64,000 bases of DNA from NCBI GenBank assembly GCA_965662355.1, contig CBFIHP010000014.1:1-64000 (forward strand), written 5' to 3'. Of this stretch, positions 43,790 to 53,396 are shown one piece after another (the first letter of the stretch is position 1; every line of letters starts with the position of its first letter). Made by a program: the position numbers and the translations under genes. The notes under the pieces were generated by a model. The model worked only from the letters and a program-made list of their open reading frames with translations. It was not told where the DNA came from and made no database searches. Source of the DNA: GCA-2683825 sp965662355. Its GTDB lineage: Bacteria; Planctomycetota; UBA1135; GCA-002686595.

Positions 43790-43870
43790 GGAGGAAGGAC
43801 TACTGCTTCCTGGAGTCTCCCCGTCCCCTGCGACGGAAAGATTGCTTAGAAGAGAACTGCGCTCATTATT
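43751..43870 (-). ncRNA. Candidate small RNA or regulated leader
   Basis: Upstream of the orphan terminator the minus strand reads as consecutive hairpins. CCGTC pairs with GACGG around GCAGGG, and AGGAAG pairs with CTTCCT around CAGTAGTC. The terminator stem follows. A TAATAAT block near 43866-43872 could be a -10 element, which would give an RNA of roughly 105-110 bases. No known family was recognised; it lacks the SRP, tmRNA and 6S landmarks I looked for. It may instead be a 5' leader controlling the epimerase gene. Confidence 0.4.
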
Positions 43871-43953
43871 AGGAAGGAGGGTTGCCCTCTCGGGCCGTCT
43901 CTGCACCCTGAAGCGATAGACAGCCTGCAACCGAACTGCGAGAGTTCCATTTC

Positions 43954-45375
43954 GTGGCAGTTTCTTCAGAGCGCTCGGACGAATCCGCCTCTTCGGCGGG
44001 TGTCGTCGATACACCGCCGGATCTCGCACTCCACGCAGCGGAAGCCCTGCTATCGCGGTTCTCGGCGTCAAGAAAGGGGATAATCGAGCCTCTGCGCGTT
44101 CTCGATCCGACTGCGGGGGAGGGGCAGCTCTTGCTTGCCGCGGGATTCGTTCTTGCCCGAAAAGGCATCAATTTCGAGCTATTTGGGCTCGAAATCGACC
44201 CAAAAAGGGCGGAACGGGCCAAAACACGTCTCGTGGATTCCTTCGGCACGGAATTCGGTCGTATCCAGCGTGGCGACGCTCTGGAAGTCGAATGGCCGCA
44301 CGCCACAGCGATCCTCGCCAACCCGCCCTGGGTCAGTTTCTCGGGTCGTGAAGCGGCTCCGAAGGACGCCGACCATCTGCAGCGCCACGCGGACACAGCC
44401 CGCTCGCTAGGCCACTGGCCCTCCCTGCACGGAGCTTTCCTGGCCCGGATCGCAGCCCACGTACGATCCGAGCGGACCCCCGCCTGTGTCTTGCTTCCGG
44501 CTTCCGTCGCTGAGCAAGAGGGCTACGGCCCCCTGCGCGCCGAGACCACGCGCCTCGCGCAGCTGGCGCGAGCCCCCGAACGCCTGGACGAATCCGCCTT
44601 CCCCGAGGTCTCGGTTCCGAGCTTCTTGTTGAGCCTCGAGCCGCGACGCCGGGACGGTGCCGGCTCGCAGGAGCCCTGGTCTTCCCTGACCCCGGACGAG
44701 GCCTGGTTGCGCGCCCAGCTCGAGGGCTTTCCTCGGTTAGCTCAGGAATGCTTCGCGGATCCAGGTGTCCACACGGGCAACTCCGCAGCGCTACTGATTC
44801 GTGAGCAAAACGGCAACCCGGAGCTTCCGGGGATCCGGGAAGGGCGGGATCTGCAGCCCTACCGATTGGATCCTGCGCGACGGATCCTCGACGTACACGT
44901 GCGACCGAACGAGCATCAGCGCTTCCGCTACAGCCCGCTCGAGCGCTATACCGCGGCGCCGATCCTCCTGCGACAAACCGCCCGTAGACCCTGCGCGGCA
45001 CTGCACACCGCCCCCACGTACTTTCGCAACAGCCTGCTCGTTTGCACACCGCCGGCGCAGCTCGCGCCCGAGTTCTGCGTGGCCGTGCTGAACTCCACCG
45101 TCGCTGCCGCGTGGCATCTGTTGTCCTTCCGCGAAGCGCGCCAGCGGAGCTTTCCCCAGGTGAAGCTCTACCACCTGCGCTCGCTGCCGTTTCCCTTCAT
45201 CGACCATGCGCTCGCGCCGGAGATCCACGCTGCGCTGGTCGAGCGAGTGCGCTCCATCACCGAAGAGAACCTCGAGCGCCTGACCGAAGAGATCGACGAA
45301 CTCGTGTTCGAGGCTTTCGGCTTCGAGGCCGCGCTGCAAAGCAAGCTGCGCGCGGCCTCGGAATGTCAACGCTAG
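43954..45375 (+). CDS. N6-adenine DNA methyltransferase (Eco57I/TaqI-like), orphan
   Basis: A 473-residue protein. The SAM-binding motif I is LRVLDPTAGEGQLLLAA (48-63), the acidic strand is ELFGLEIDPKR, and the catalytic motif IV is ILANPPWVSFS (NPPW 123-126), which marks an adenine-N6 methylase. The C-terminal half has GIREGRDLQPYRLDPARRIL and LYHLRSLPFPFID, like the TaqI-type target-recognition region. No nuclease motif or separate endonuclease gene is nearby. It may be a solitary regulatory methylase or the survivor of a restriction system. The start is GTG at 43954. Confidence 0.8.
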   Translation: MAVSSERSDESASSAGVVDTPPDLALHAAEALLSRFSASRKGIIEPLRVLDPTAGEGQLLLAAGFVLARKGINFELFGLEIDPKRAERAKTRLVDSFGTEFGRIQRGDALEVEWPHATAILANPPWVSFSGREAAPKDADHLQRHADTARSLGHWPSLHGAFLARIAAHVRSERTPACVLLPASVAEQEGYGPLRAETTRLAQLARAPERLDESAFPEVSVPSFLLSLEPRRRDGAGSQEPWSSLTPDEAWLRAQLEGFPRLAQECFADPGVHTGNSAALLIREQNGNPELPGIREGRDLQPYRLDPARRILDVHVRPNEHQRFRYSPLERYTAAPILLRQTARRPCAALHTAPTYFRNSLLVCTPPAQLAPEFCVAVLNSTVAAAWHLLSFREARQRSFPQVKLYHLRSLPFPFIDHALAPEIHAALVERVRSITEENLERLTEEIDELVFEAFGFEAALQSKLRAASECQR

Positions 45376-45387
45376 CGATAGCGTGCC

Positions 45388-46023
45388 TCAGCGACCGAAC
45401 ACGCCCGTCTTCGACCGCTTCCGCAACTCGACCTCGTCGACCCAGAGAACCTCCGCCGTGTCGATGTTCACGCAACGCAGCACGAACTGATAGTACTTGT
45501 CGCGCGTCGTGCGGCCCGCGCTCTCGAGCGAGGCGCTCTTTTTCTTGTCGATCGAACGCAGCGAACCGTACAGGAGCACGTCCGCTCCCAGCTGCTTGCC
45601 GCGCTGGCGCATCATGTCCTCGCGCACGGCCCCGGACTGCTGGAAGCGCACTTGATCGGCGATTTGACCCTGGCCCACGTTGCCGGCAACGAAGCGAAAA
45701 CGCCCGCTCTTGAAGAGCTGGGCTTGCATCTTGTCGGTGATGCCCGAGGTGTCGATGTGCTCGGCCGTGCGGTTCTCGACGTCACCGATGAAGAAAATGA
45801 CGCGCTTGTCGCCATCCTTGCCGGGGTTCTCCATGTACGTGAGACTGGGCGAGCCCTCCAGCGAGCTCACCATGTCGCCCGCCAGGGCCTGCAGATCGGT
45901 CGATCCGAAGTCGATCGTGACCAGCTCTTCCGGCGAGGGATCCTTGTAGCTAGCCGAGCTGCAGGCCGCGAGCCCGGAGAGTAGGGCACCCGATACGAGA
46001 AGAGAGGCACTGAGTCGTTTCAT
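45388..46023 (-). CDS. lpoB: LpoB-type penicillin-binding-protein activator lipoprotein
   Basis: A 211-residue lipoprotein with lipobox GLAAC (Cys 21). The LpoB fold is shown by VIFFIGDVENRTAEHIDTS, ITDKMQAQLFKSGRFRFV, LGADVLLYGSLRSI and YYQFVLRCVNIDTAEVLWVDE. In Enterobacteria LpoB is an outer-membrane lipoprotein that reaches through the peptidoglycan to activate the class A synthase PBP1B. I chose the ATG at 46021-46023, which overlaps the stop of the COG3014 gene. Its presence implies peptidoglycan synthesis in this organism. Gene symbol by homology only. Confidence 0.8.
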   Translation of the reverse strand: MKRLSASLLVSGALLSGLAACSSASYKDPSPEELVTIDFGSTDLQALAGDMVSSLEGSPSLTYMENPGKDGDKRVIFFIGDVENRTAEHIDTSGITDKMQAQLFKSGRFRFVAGNVGQGQIADQVRFQQSGAVREDMMRQRGKQLGADVLLYGSLRSIDKKKSASLESAGRTTRDKYYQFVLRCVNIDTAEVLWVDEVELRKRSKTGVFGR

Positions 46024-47354
46024 GGATTTGTTTCCGCTGTAGGTTCCAGCCCGAAGGGCTCCGTCGTTTGCGATTCGACTTCCTGCCCACCGACGGTGTG
46101 GGCGTAGATCTCGGTGCCGAGGGTCCGAACGATGACGAACATGGTTTCTTCGGGCTCGAGCTGAAAGCTCCCGAGGGTGACGGCCTTGCCGCCGATCGCC
46201 TCGAGGGTGAAAGTACGTGTTCCCGGCGGCACGAACAGCCGGCACGCTTGCCAGGAATCGGGCAACGTCATCCAGGCCCGTAGGTCGGCCCGCTCGGTGA
46301 GGAACGTGAAGAAGGTGCCGCCGATGAAGCCCAAGGCTCCGTGCTCGTCCTCGAGGTAATCGGTGAAGGCCAGCTTCGCGGCTCCACGCGCGGCGGACTT
46401 GAGGGCGAGCCAGGCCAGGCGATCCTGAAGGTTCTTGACGGCGACTTCGGTGACGTTTTCGACGCACTCCGTGCGTAGGCCGATGCCGCTCTCCGCGTCG
46501 ACAAGGCGCAGCTCCTTCACGAGCTGTGGGCGCGTCTCGTAGTTCGGCACCGCCATTCGGAAGACACCGTCGCGCGTCGGCAGGTTGATCGAGGATTCGA
46601 TCTTGTATGGACCGAGGCCGACGCCGGCCAGGACGATGACACTGGCCGCGCCGACGGGGCGCTCGATGTCCTCGCCGTACGTCTCCACCCAGCGATCCAG
46701 GTCTTCGTTGCGCGAGAGCTTCTTCGCCAGGCGCACGAGGGCGCGGCCGACGAGGTCGCTACCGACCCCCTTCGCCTGCATGCGCTGGTAGTCGATGTAG
46801 GCCTGGTCGGGCTCGCCCAGAAGCTCGTACGTCAGAGCCGAGAGAAGGTGCCCGAAGCCCCCGGCGGCATACCTGGTCTCGTACAGCTGCTCCTCGGCCT
46901 CCAGAAGCGCGTTCGCGCGTCGCGCCTCGACGTACACGTCGTCGAGGAGCCCCTGGGCGAGGTACGTCAGGGCCAGGGCCGTGTGGATGTACACGCGCTC
47001 GAAGCCCTCGCCCACGTAGGTGACCGCTGCGTCGCTGAAGATCCACGACAGGAGCGTGTCCCCCATGGCCTCGGGATCGGCCAGGCCGCGCTCCTCGATC
47101 TCGAAAGACGCCTCGGCGGCCCGTGTAAAGCTCGTGCGCGCCTCTTCCCAACCCCCCGCCGCCAGCGCAACCGAGCCCGCCTCGGCACCCGCCAGGAATT
47201 CCGAATCCATGGCCTCGGCCCCGGGCAGGGCCGCCCTGGCCTTGTCGAAGCGCCCGGCCTCGAAGTGCCCCAGAGCCGGCGCCAGCTTCTGTGGATAACT
47301 CGCGCAAGCGCCGCCTAGAGCGGTCGTGACGAGGAGAAAGGAAAGAACTCGCAT
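46020..47354 (-). CDS. COG3014 family TPR lipoprotein
   Basis: A 444-residue protein with a lipoprotein signal (LSFLLVTTALGGAC, Cys about 16). Its N-terminal half is built of helical TPR-like pairs (HFEAGRFDKARAALPGAE, YVEARRANALLEAEEQLYE, LLGEPDQAYIDYQRM). The C-terminal half is beta-rich with GVGLGPYKIESSINLPT and WQACRLFVPPGTRTF. COG3014 proteins are frequent neighbours of lpoB, as here, and may form an outer-membrane complex with it. The start ATG at 47352-47354 begins the signal. The frame upstream extends into the mutS promoter and is not used. Confidence 0.8.
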   Translation of the reverse strand: MRVLSFLLVTTALGGACASYPQKLAPALGHFEAGRFDKARAALPGAEAMDSEFLAGAEAGSVALAAGGWEEARTSFTRAAEASFEIEERGLADPEAMGDTLLSWIFSDAAVTYVGEGFERVYIHTALALTYLAQGLLDDVYVEARRANALLEAEEQLYETRYAAGGFGHLLSALTYELLGEPDQAYIDYQRMQAKGVGSDLVGRALVRLAKKLSRNEDLDRWVETYGEDIERPVGAASVIVLAGVGLGPYKIESSINLPTRDGVFRMAVPNYETRPQLVKELRLVDAESGIGLRTECVENVTEVAVKNLQDRLAWLALKSAARGAAKLAFTDYLEDEHGALGFIGGTFFTFLTERADLRAWMTLPDSWQACRLFVPPGTRTFTLEAIGGKAVTLGSFQLEPEETMFVIVRTLGTEIYAHTVGGQEVESQTTEPFGLEPTAETNP

Positions 47355-47417
47355 GGAGACGAAGGAGATGAATCCTAAGCGATCGAGCCGAAGCACCATG
47401 GAATGTAAACTGGCCCC

Positions 47418-50120
47418 ATGACACCTCGTGGTACACGCATCGTTGCTCGCACCCCCAAGAAGAAGGGCTCCCAGGGTAAGGACACGCCCATGATGGAGCA
47501 GTTCTGGCGCGCCAAGAAGGAGGCGCCGGAGGCTTTGTTGTTTTTCCGCATGGGGGATTTCTACGAGCTCTTCCACGACGACGCCGTCACGATCGCTCGC
47601 GAGCTCGGTTTGACCTTGACGTCGCGCTCCAAGGGGAGCGCCTCACCGATTCCCATGGCGGGATTGCCGGTTAAATCGCTGGATACGTACTTGATGCGAC
47701 TCGTCAAGAAGGGTTTCAAGGTCGCAATCTGCGAACAGCTGACGGATCCGCGGGAGGCAAAGGGCATCGTCGAGCGCGGCATCGTGCGCATCGTGACCCC
47801 GGGGACGCTGACCGAGGAGAACGCGCTGGACGCGCGCTCGAACAATTACCTGGCCGCTCTGTCGGTGGGACGTATGGAGGCGGGCCTGGCCTGGATCGAT
47901 CTCTCGACCGGAAGGCTCCTGGCTACCGAGCTCGCACCAGAACGCGTGCTCGACGAGCTGAGCCGCATCCAACCGGCCGAACTTCTCTTGTCGCCCGAGC
48001 TGCTGGAGCAACGCCCCCCATGGACGGCTGAAATCACGCAACGTCTGGCGATCTCCGTCACCGAGCGCGAGCCGTGGCGTTTCGATGGGGAAACGGCAAA
48101 GCGCTCGCTGACGAAACACTTCGGTGTGTTGAAGCTCGACGGCTTCGGCATCGAGGATGACTCCCCGATCACTCCGGCGGCGGGAGCGCTCCTGGAATAC
48201 GTGGCCGAGACGCAACAAGCGACGTGCGCCCACATCCTGAAGATCGAAAAGGTCACGGTCGAGGACCACCTGGTTCTCGACCGGGCGACGCGCACCTGTC
48301 TCGAGCTGGTGGAAACGCAACGCGAAGCGCGCCGGGAAGGCACGTTGCTCGAGGTCCTGGACGACACCCGCACGCCGATGGGATCGCGTCTGTTGCGCGA
48401 GTGGGTACTGAACCCGCTTTGCGACGTCACGCGCATTCGCCATCGCCAACAAGGTGTGGCCGAACTGGTCGAGTCGATCAGCCTGCGCGAGGACATCCGC
48501 GATCTCCTGCACGACGTGCTCGACATGGAACGCATCGTCGGCAAGATCTCGACCGGACGCTGCAACGGACGCGATCTCGTATCGCTGGCCAGCTCCATGC
48601 GCCGGCTTCCTCCCCTGCGCGAAAAGCTGGACACGTCGATCTCGGCCATCCTGGGCCAGCTTCGCGACGATCTCGATCCGCTGGACGACATGACGACCAG
48701 TATCGACAACACGCTGGTCAACGAACCGCCGATGACCATCAAGGAAGGCGCTCTCATCAAGCCTGGCGTCTGTCCCGAGCTGGACGAACTGCGTCAGATC
48801 GCTGGCGACGGCAAGTCGTGGATGGCGCGCTTTCAAGCCGAGGAAGCCCAGCGCAGTGGTATCCCGGGCCTGAAGATCGGCTTCAACTCCGTGTTCGGCT
48901 ATTTCATCGAGGTTCCGCGCGGCCAGGTCGAACGCGTTCCCGAGCACTATGTCCGCAAGCAAACGATCAAGACGGCCGAGCGCTACATCACACCCGAGCT
49001 AAAGGAGTTCGAAACCAAGGTCTTGAAGTCCGAAGAGCTCTCCCAGGAGCGCGAATACGCGATCTTCAATGAGCTAAGGGAAGAGGTCGCCGCCGAGGTG
49101 CGCCGTATCCTCGACTCTGCCCGCGCCGTCGCAGAGATCGACACCCTGGCCTCCTTGGCCGAGGTCGCAGCGCAGAACCGCTACGTCGCCCCCCAAGTGG
49201 ACGACTCGAATCTCCTGGAGATCGTCGAGGGGCGCCACCCCGTGCTGGAGGGTTCCAGCTCGTGCGACAACTTCGTGCCCAACGATGCCAAGCTCGACCG
49301 CGACACCCACCGCTTGACGATCCTCACGGGCCCGAACATGGCCGGCAAGTCGACCTACATCCGTCAGGTCGCCTTGATCACGCTGCTGGCGCAAATCGGC
49401 TCTTTCGTCCCCGCCGACTCGGCCCAGATCGGCGTCGTCGATCGCATCTTCACACGCGTCGGCGCCGGAGACGACATCAGCCGCGGCGAATCGACCTTCA
49501 TGGTCGAGATGGTCGAGATTGCGAACATCCTGAACAACGCAACCGACCGCTCGCTGGTCATCCTCGATGAAGTCGGCCGCGGAACCTCGACCTTCGACGG
49601 CCTCGCCCTCGCCTGGGCCATCGCCGAACATCTGCACGAGCACGTCACCGCACGCACGCTCTTCGCCACACACTACCACCAGCTGACGGATCTATCGACG
49701 CGCTACACGGGCGCGGTCAACCGCAACGTCGCCGTGCGCGAGATGGGCGACGAAATCGTCTTCCTGCACAAGATCGTCGTCGGTGGCACGGACCGCTCCT
49801 ACGGCATTCACGTCGCCCGCCTCGCCGGTGTCCCCCGCGAGGTCATCGACCGCGCAAAGAACATACTGAGCGACCTCGATCGCGACGAGGAAGGCCTGGC
49901 CCAGCGCATCCTGGAAAACGCCCCGGTCGCCAAGGCTCACGATGCCCCCAAAGTCTTTGGGGCGAAGTCCGGTGGCGGCGGCGTCCAGCTGGGCCTGTTC
50001 GCCGCCGCCCCGAGCGCGGTCGAAGAAGCCCTTCGTGCGCTCGATCTGAATTCCATGACTCCGATGCAGGCTCTGGTCAAACTCCAGGAATTGAAGGACA
50101 AGCTGGGTACATCGAGCTGA
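47418..50120 (+). CDS. mutS: DNA mismatch repair protein MutS
   Basis: A 900-residue protein, typical MutS1 length. The mismatch-recognition N-terminus has MMEQFWRAKKEAPEALLFFRMGDFYELFHDDA with the Phe-x-Glu reader motif (DFYELF). The connector and lever regions follow. The ATPase has GPNMAGKS (638-645), then DDISRGESTFMVEMVEIANIL, VILDEVGRGTSTFDG and FATHYHQLTDLS. The C-terminus ends with a helix-turn-helix and a short clamp. It starts with a basic extension (RTPKKKGSQGKD). It is divergent from the COG3014 gene with 63 bases between starts; the ABC exporter converges at its end. Confidence 0.95.
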   Translation: MTPRGTRIVARTPKKKGSQGKDTPMMEQFWRAKKEAPEALLFFRMGDFYELFHDDAVTIARELGLTLTSRSKGSASPIPMAGLPVKSLDTYLMRLVKKGFKVAICEQLTDPREAKGIVERGIVRIVTPGTLTEENALDARSNNYLAALSVGRMEAGLAWIDLSTGRLLATELAPERVLDELSRIQPAELLLSPELLEQRPPWTAEITQRLAISVTEREPWRFDGETAKRSLTKHFGVLKLDGFGIEDDSPITPAAGALLEYVAETQQATCAHILKIEKVTVEDHLVLDRATRTCLELVETQREARREGTLLEVLDDTRTPMGSRLLREWVLNPLCDVTRIRHRQQGVAELVESISLREDIRDLLHDVLDMERIVGKISTGRCNGRDLVSLASSMRRLPPLREKLDTSISAILGQLRDDLDPLDDMTTSIDNTLVNEPPMTIKEGALIKPGVCPELDELRQIAGDGKSWMARFQAEEAQRSGIPGLKIGFNSVFGYFIEVPRGQVERVPEHYVRKQTIKTAERYITPELKEFETKVLKSEELSQEREYAIFNELREEVAAEVRRILDSARAVAEIDTLASLAEVAAQNRYVAPQVDDSNLLEIVEGRHPVLEGSSSCDNFVPNDAKLDRDTHRLTILTGPNMAGKSTYIRQVALITLLAQIGSFVPADSAQIGVVDRIFTRVGAGDDISRGESTFMVEMVEIANILNNATDRSLVILDEVGRGTSTFDGLALAWAIAEHLHEHVTARTLFATHYHQLTDLSTRYTGAVNRNVAVREMGDEIVFLHKIVVGGTDRSYGIHVARLAGVPREVIDRAKNILSDLDRDEEGLAQRILENAPVAKAHDAPKVFGAKSGGGGVQLGLFAAAPSAVEEALRALDLNSMTPMQALVKLQELKDKLGTSS

Positions 50121-50147
50121 GCCGTTGATGTTCTGGCTTGGCCAAGG

Positions 50148-51929
50148 CTAGCCCGTCCGCACCGAGCCCGTCTGCACACGCCACAGCCCTGCGTAGAGAC
50201 CGCCGTTCTCGACCAGCTGGTCGTGGGTTCCGCTCTCGACGATGCGACCTTTCTCGAGCACATGAATATGGTCGGCGTGGCGAATGGTCGAGAGGCGGTG
50301 GGCGATGACGACCATGGTGCGATCGACGCTCAGACGTCGAAGCGAGCGCTGGATGGCGGCTTCGGTTTCGTTATCGACCGAGGAGGTCGCCTCGTCGAGG
50401 ATCAGGACCGGCGGGGCCTTCAGCATGGCGCGTGCGATCGAGATGCGCTGGCGTTGGCCACCGGATAGTTTTTGGCCGCGCTCGCCGACGATCGTGTCGT
50501 AGCCCTGGGGTAGGGCGCGAACGAATTCATCGGCCTCGGCGAGACGCGCGGCTTCGACCAGCTCGGCCTCCGTGGCCGAGGGGCGGCCGTAGATGATGTT
50601 CTCGCGCACCGAGCCGTGGAAGAGGAAGACGTCCTGGGCCACCAGCCCCACGGCGGTTCGCAGATCTGCAAGGTCGAGATCGCCCAGCTCGTGACCGTCG
50701 AGGGTTATCGATCCATCGGTCGTGTCATAGAGGCGCAAGAGCAACTTAACGAGCGTCGTCTTGCCGGCTCCCGTCGTTCCGACGAAGGCGGTGGTCTTAC
50801 CTGCGGGAATTTCGAGATTCAGCTGCTCGAAGACGCTGGTTCCATTCGAGTAGTGGAAGCCCACGCTGGAGAACGCAAGATCACCGCGCACGTCCGCAGA
50901 GGCGAGGCGAGTGTTCCCCGATACGACCCCGGGCCGCACATCGAGCAGGTCCAGGATGCGTGCCGTCGAGGCCATGGCCCTTTGGTACAGGTCGAACATG
51001 GCACCCAATCGTGTCAGCGGCCACAGGAGTCGCTGCGTCATGAAGACCATGATGGCGTAAACAGCCATGTCCAGTTCGCCCCGGATCACCATCAAGCCGC
51101 CGAAGTACAGCATGCCGCAAAAGCCCAACAACACGGCGAAGCGAATCAAGGGCGAGAAGGCCGAGCTGAGGGAGATGGCACTGCGGTTGGCCTCGCGATA
51201 GGCGCCGCTGCGCTGGGCGATGCGTTTCTGTTCACGCTCCTCGGCGGTAAAGCTCTTGATCGTCGCGATACCACCCAGATGACCGGCCAGTTCCGCGTTC
51301 AGATTGCCGACCTCTTCGCGCACACGCGCGTAGCGTTTCGTCAGAAGCCGCTGGTAGGCAACGGAGCCTATGAGGATGAAGGGCATCGGAAACATTGACA
51401 TCCAGGCCACTTCGGGCGCCATCACGAAGAAACCGGTGCCGATGATGAGCACCGTCGTCACGACCTGCAGAAGCTCGTTGGCCCCCGTGTCCAGAAAGCG
51501 CTCGAGCTGGTTCACGTCGTCGTTCATCACCGACATCAACCCGCCGGTGCTCCGGTCTTCGAAGAAGGCCAGCTCCATACCCTGGACGTGCCCGTACACC
51601 TCCATGCGCATGTCGTGCTGCAGGGTTTGGGCCAGGTTGCGCCATTCGATGGCCTGCAAGTATTCGAACAGCGACTCGAAGGACCAGATGACGAGCGTCA
51701 TGCAAGTCAACACGAGCAGCTGGGTGGGAACGTCCGCGATTCCGAAGCGCCCCATCAACGAGTTTTCCTGGCGCGAAACGATATCGACCGCGGCACCGAT
51801 CAGAACCGGCGGAGCGAGGTCGAAGATCTTCTCGAGGATGGAATAGGCGGACGCCTTCCAGACCGTGCCCCGGTGGGATCGCGCGTGACGCCAGAGGCGC
51901 CGTAGCGAGGTATCGCGAGTACTGGACAT
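50148..51929 (-). CDS. ABC exporter (fused membrane and ATPase domains)
   Basis: A 593-residue half-transporter of the MsbA/multidrug type. Six transmembrane helices lie within about 1-320 (RRLWRHARSHRGTVWKASAY, then FGIADVPTQLLVLTCM and others). The ATPase has Walker A GTTGAGKTT, VGLVAQDVFLFHGSVREN (Q-loop), signature KLSGGQRQRISIARAML, Walker B VLILDEATSSVD and the H-loop His. Such homodimers export lipids, peptides or drugs. It abuts the symporter gene with no gap, so the two are cotranscribed, though the functional link is unclear. The cargo cannot be inferred. Confidence 0.9.
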   Translation of the reverse strand: MSSTRDTSLRRLWRHARSHRGTVWKASAYSILEKIFDLAPPVLIGAAVDIVSRQENSLMGRFGIADVPTQLLVLTCMTLVIWSFESLFEYLQAIEWRNLAQTLQHDMRMEVYGHVQGMELAFFEDRSTGGLMSVMNDDVNQLERFLDTGANELLQVVTTVLIIGTGFFVMAPEVAWMSMFPMPFILIGSVAYQRLLTKRYARVREEVGNLNAELAGHLGGIATIKSFTAEEREQKRIAQRSGAYREANRSAISLSSAFSPLIRFAVLLGFCGMLYFGGLMVIRGELDMAVYAIMVFMTQRLLWPLTRLGAMFDLYQRAMASTARILDLLDVRPGVVSGNTRLASADVRGDLAFSSVGFHYSNGTSVFEQLNLEIPAGKTTAFVGTTGAGKTTLVKLLLRLYDTTDGSITLDGHELGDLDLADLRTAVGLVAQDVFLFHGSVRENIIYGRPSATEAELVEAARLAEADEFVRALPQGYDTIVGERGQKLSGGQRQRISIARAMLKAPPVLILDEATSSVDNETEAAIQRSLRRLSVDRTMVVIAHRLSTIRHADHIHVLEKGRIVESGTHDQLVENGGLYAGLWRVQTGSVRTG

Positions 51930-53339
51930 TCAGTCGTCCTTGCGCCTCAGGCCAAAGAGAACGAAACACGTCAGGACGAAAGCCGGAATCAGTTGATAAC
52001 TGAGTGACTTGCCCGCGGGACGTGCGAAAAAGAACCACGCAGCGGACGAGCTGAGCGCTCCAGTCAGCACGCCGAAGAACACGCCCGCGGCACTCGTCCG
52101 ACGATCGTAGAGCAGAAACAGGATCACGGGTCCGAAAGTCAAGCCCAGGACCCCCCATGACAAGAGCACCAGGTTGTTGATGACCGGGATGTCGCCATAG
52201 GAAAGTGCCACGGCTCCGACGAGCGTCGCCAGCACGACAATGCGGCTCGAAAGCAGCCCCCCCCCTCCCTCCTTCGAGCGGAAGTCACGCAGGAAGCTAG
52301 CGGCGACCACCAGTAGCTGGCTGTCGCACGTGGACATGATGGCCGCGAACAGGGTCGCGAGCAGCAAACCAACGAAGCCGGTGAAGAGGTACTGCTGGCT
52401 GAGGTCGGTAGCGACGGTTGCGAACAGCAACTCGCGCTCTCCACCCAGAGCCTCGAGATCCGGATACAACGCGCGGCCGACAAGTCCGAGGAGAAAGGCG
52501 CCGGCCGCCATGACGACGTTCCAGAACGTGCCGGTGGCCATCGCGATGCGCGCCTTCGAGGGATCACCCAGCGACATGTGGCGCACGAGGATGTGAGGGT
52601 TTCCAAGCGACCCGAAGCCGATACACAAACCACCCAAGATGCCCCAGGAACTCGAAGTCCAGCTGAGCAACGCCGGGTCAATCGCTTCCAGCCGGGTGGC
52701 GAGCGGACCGAAGCCTCCCACTCTGGATAGACCGAGCAAGGGCAGCGCGATCATTCCACAGAGCATCAGGATCGCCTGCACCACATCGGTCATCACAACG
52801 GCGCGATATCCGCCCAGGACCGTGTAGACCAGAACAATTGCCGCCGTGATCACGAGCCCCCAGGTCGCACCGTCGATGTCGAAGACCACCCCGATCGTCT
52901 TCGCACCCGCGCCGAGTTGCGCGCTGACGTAGGTCAAGAGAAACAGGATCGTCAGCACGCCGGCCAAGGCGCGAATGGGATACTTCGAGGCCGGTAGCAT
53001 GCCCGAGATGGCCTCCGACAGGGTGATCGCCCCCACCTCCGCGCTGCGCCGGCGCAAACGCGGGCCGACGGTAACGAAGAGCAGCGCCTCGACCGTGATG
53101 TAGCCGGGGAAGATCCAGACGCCGGAAAGGCCCGAGTACCACGCTGCCGCAGATGCGCTGACGATCAACCAGGCTGAGCGCCCCGAGCTGACAGCGGACA
53201 GCGCCATGCTGACTGCCGATAGCCCGCGCCCTGCCAGGAAGTAGTCTTCCTGATCCCCCTTACCGCGTCGTGCAGCCCACAGACCGATGGCGATTGTACC
53301 GAGGAGGTACGTGGAGAAGATCAGAAGAGCGAAGGTCAT
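51930..53339 (-). CDS. Sodium:solute symporter (SSS/PutP family)
   Basis: A 469-residue transporter with 12-13 predicted helices. SSS signatures are the N-terminal DYFLAGRGLSAVSMALSAVSS, GGYRAVVMTDVVQ and the PutP-like GIGFGSLGNPHILVRHMSL region. Substrates of this family include proline, pantothenate, sugars and acetate, and the residues here do not single one out. It ends directly before the ABC exporter start and begins 57 bases from the glycosyltransferase stop. It lacks any fused sensor or regulatory domain. Confidence 0.85.
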   Translation of the reverse strand: MTFALLIFSTYLLGTIAIGLWAARRGKGDQEDYFLAGRGLSAVSMALSAVSSGRSAWLIVSASAAAWYSGLSGVWIFPGYITVEALLFVTVGPRLRRRSAEVGAITLSEAISGMLPASKYPIRALAGVLTILFLLTYVSAQLGAGAKTIGVVFDIDGATWGLVITAAIVLVYTVLGGYRAVVMTDVVQAILMLCGMIALPLLGLSRVGGFGPLATRLEAIDPALLSWTSSSWGILGGLCIGFGSLGNPHILVRHMSLGDPSKARIAMATGTFWNVVMAAGAFLLGLVGRALYPDLEALGGERELLFATVATDLSQQYLFTGFVGLLLATLFAAIMSTCDSQLLVVAASFLRDFRSKEGGGGLLSSRIVVLATLVGAVALSYGDIPVINNLVLLSWGVLGLTFGPVILFLLYDRRTSAAGVFFGVLTGALSSSAAWFFFARPAGKSLSYQLIPAFVLTCFVLFGLRRKDD

Positions 53340-53396
53340 CGCGGGCCCGGACGTCCCACGAGGTTAGGAGACCGCGCTCGTGCAGTCCAGCTCGGG

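Noticed and set aside
43751..43870. SRP RNA or 6S RNA identity for the candidate small RNA
   Set aside because: GGAAGCAGTA resembles part of the SRP apical motif, but the rest of the SRP consensus is missing, and no 6S-like central bubble was seen.
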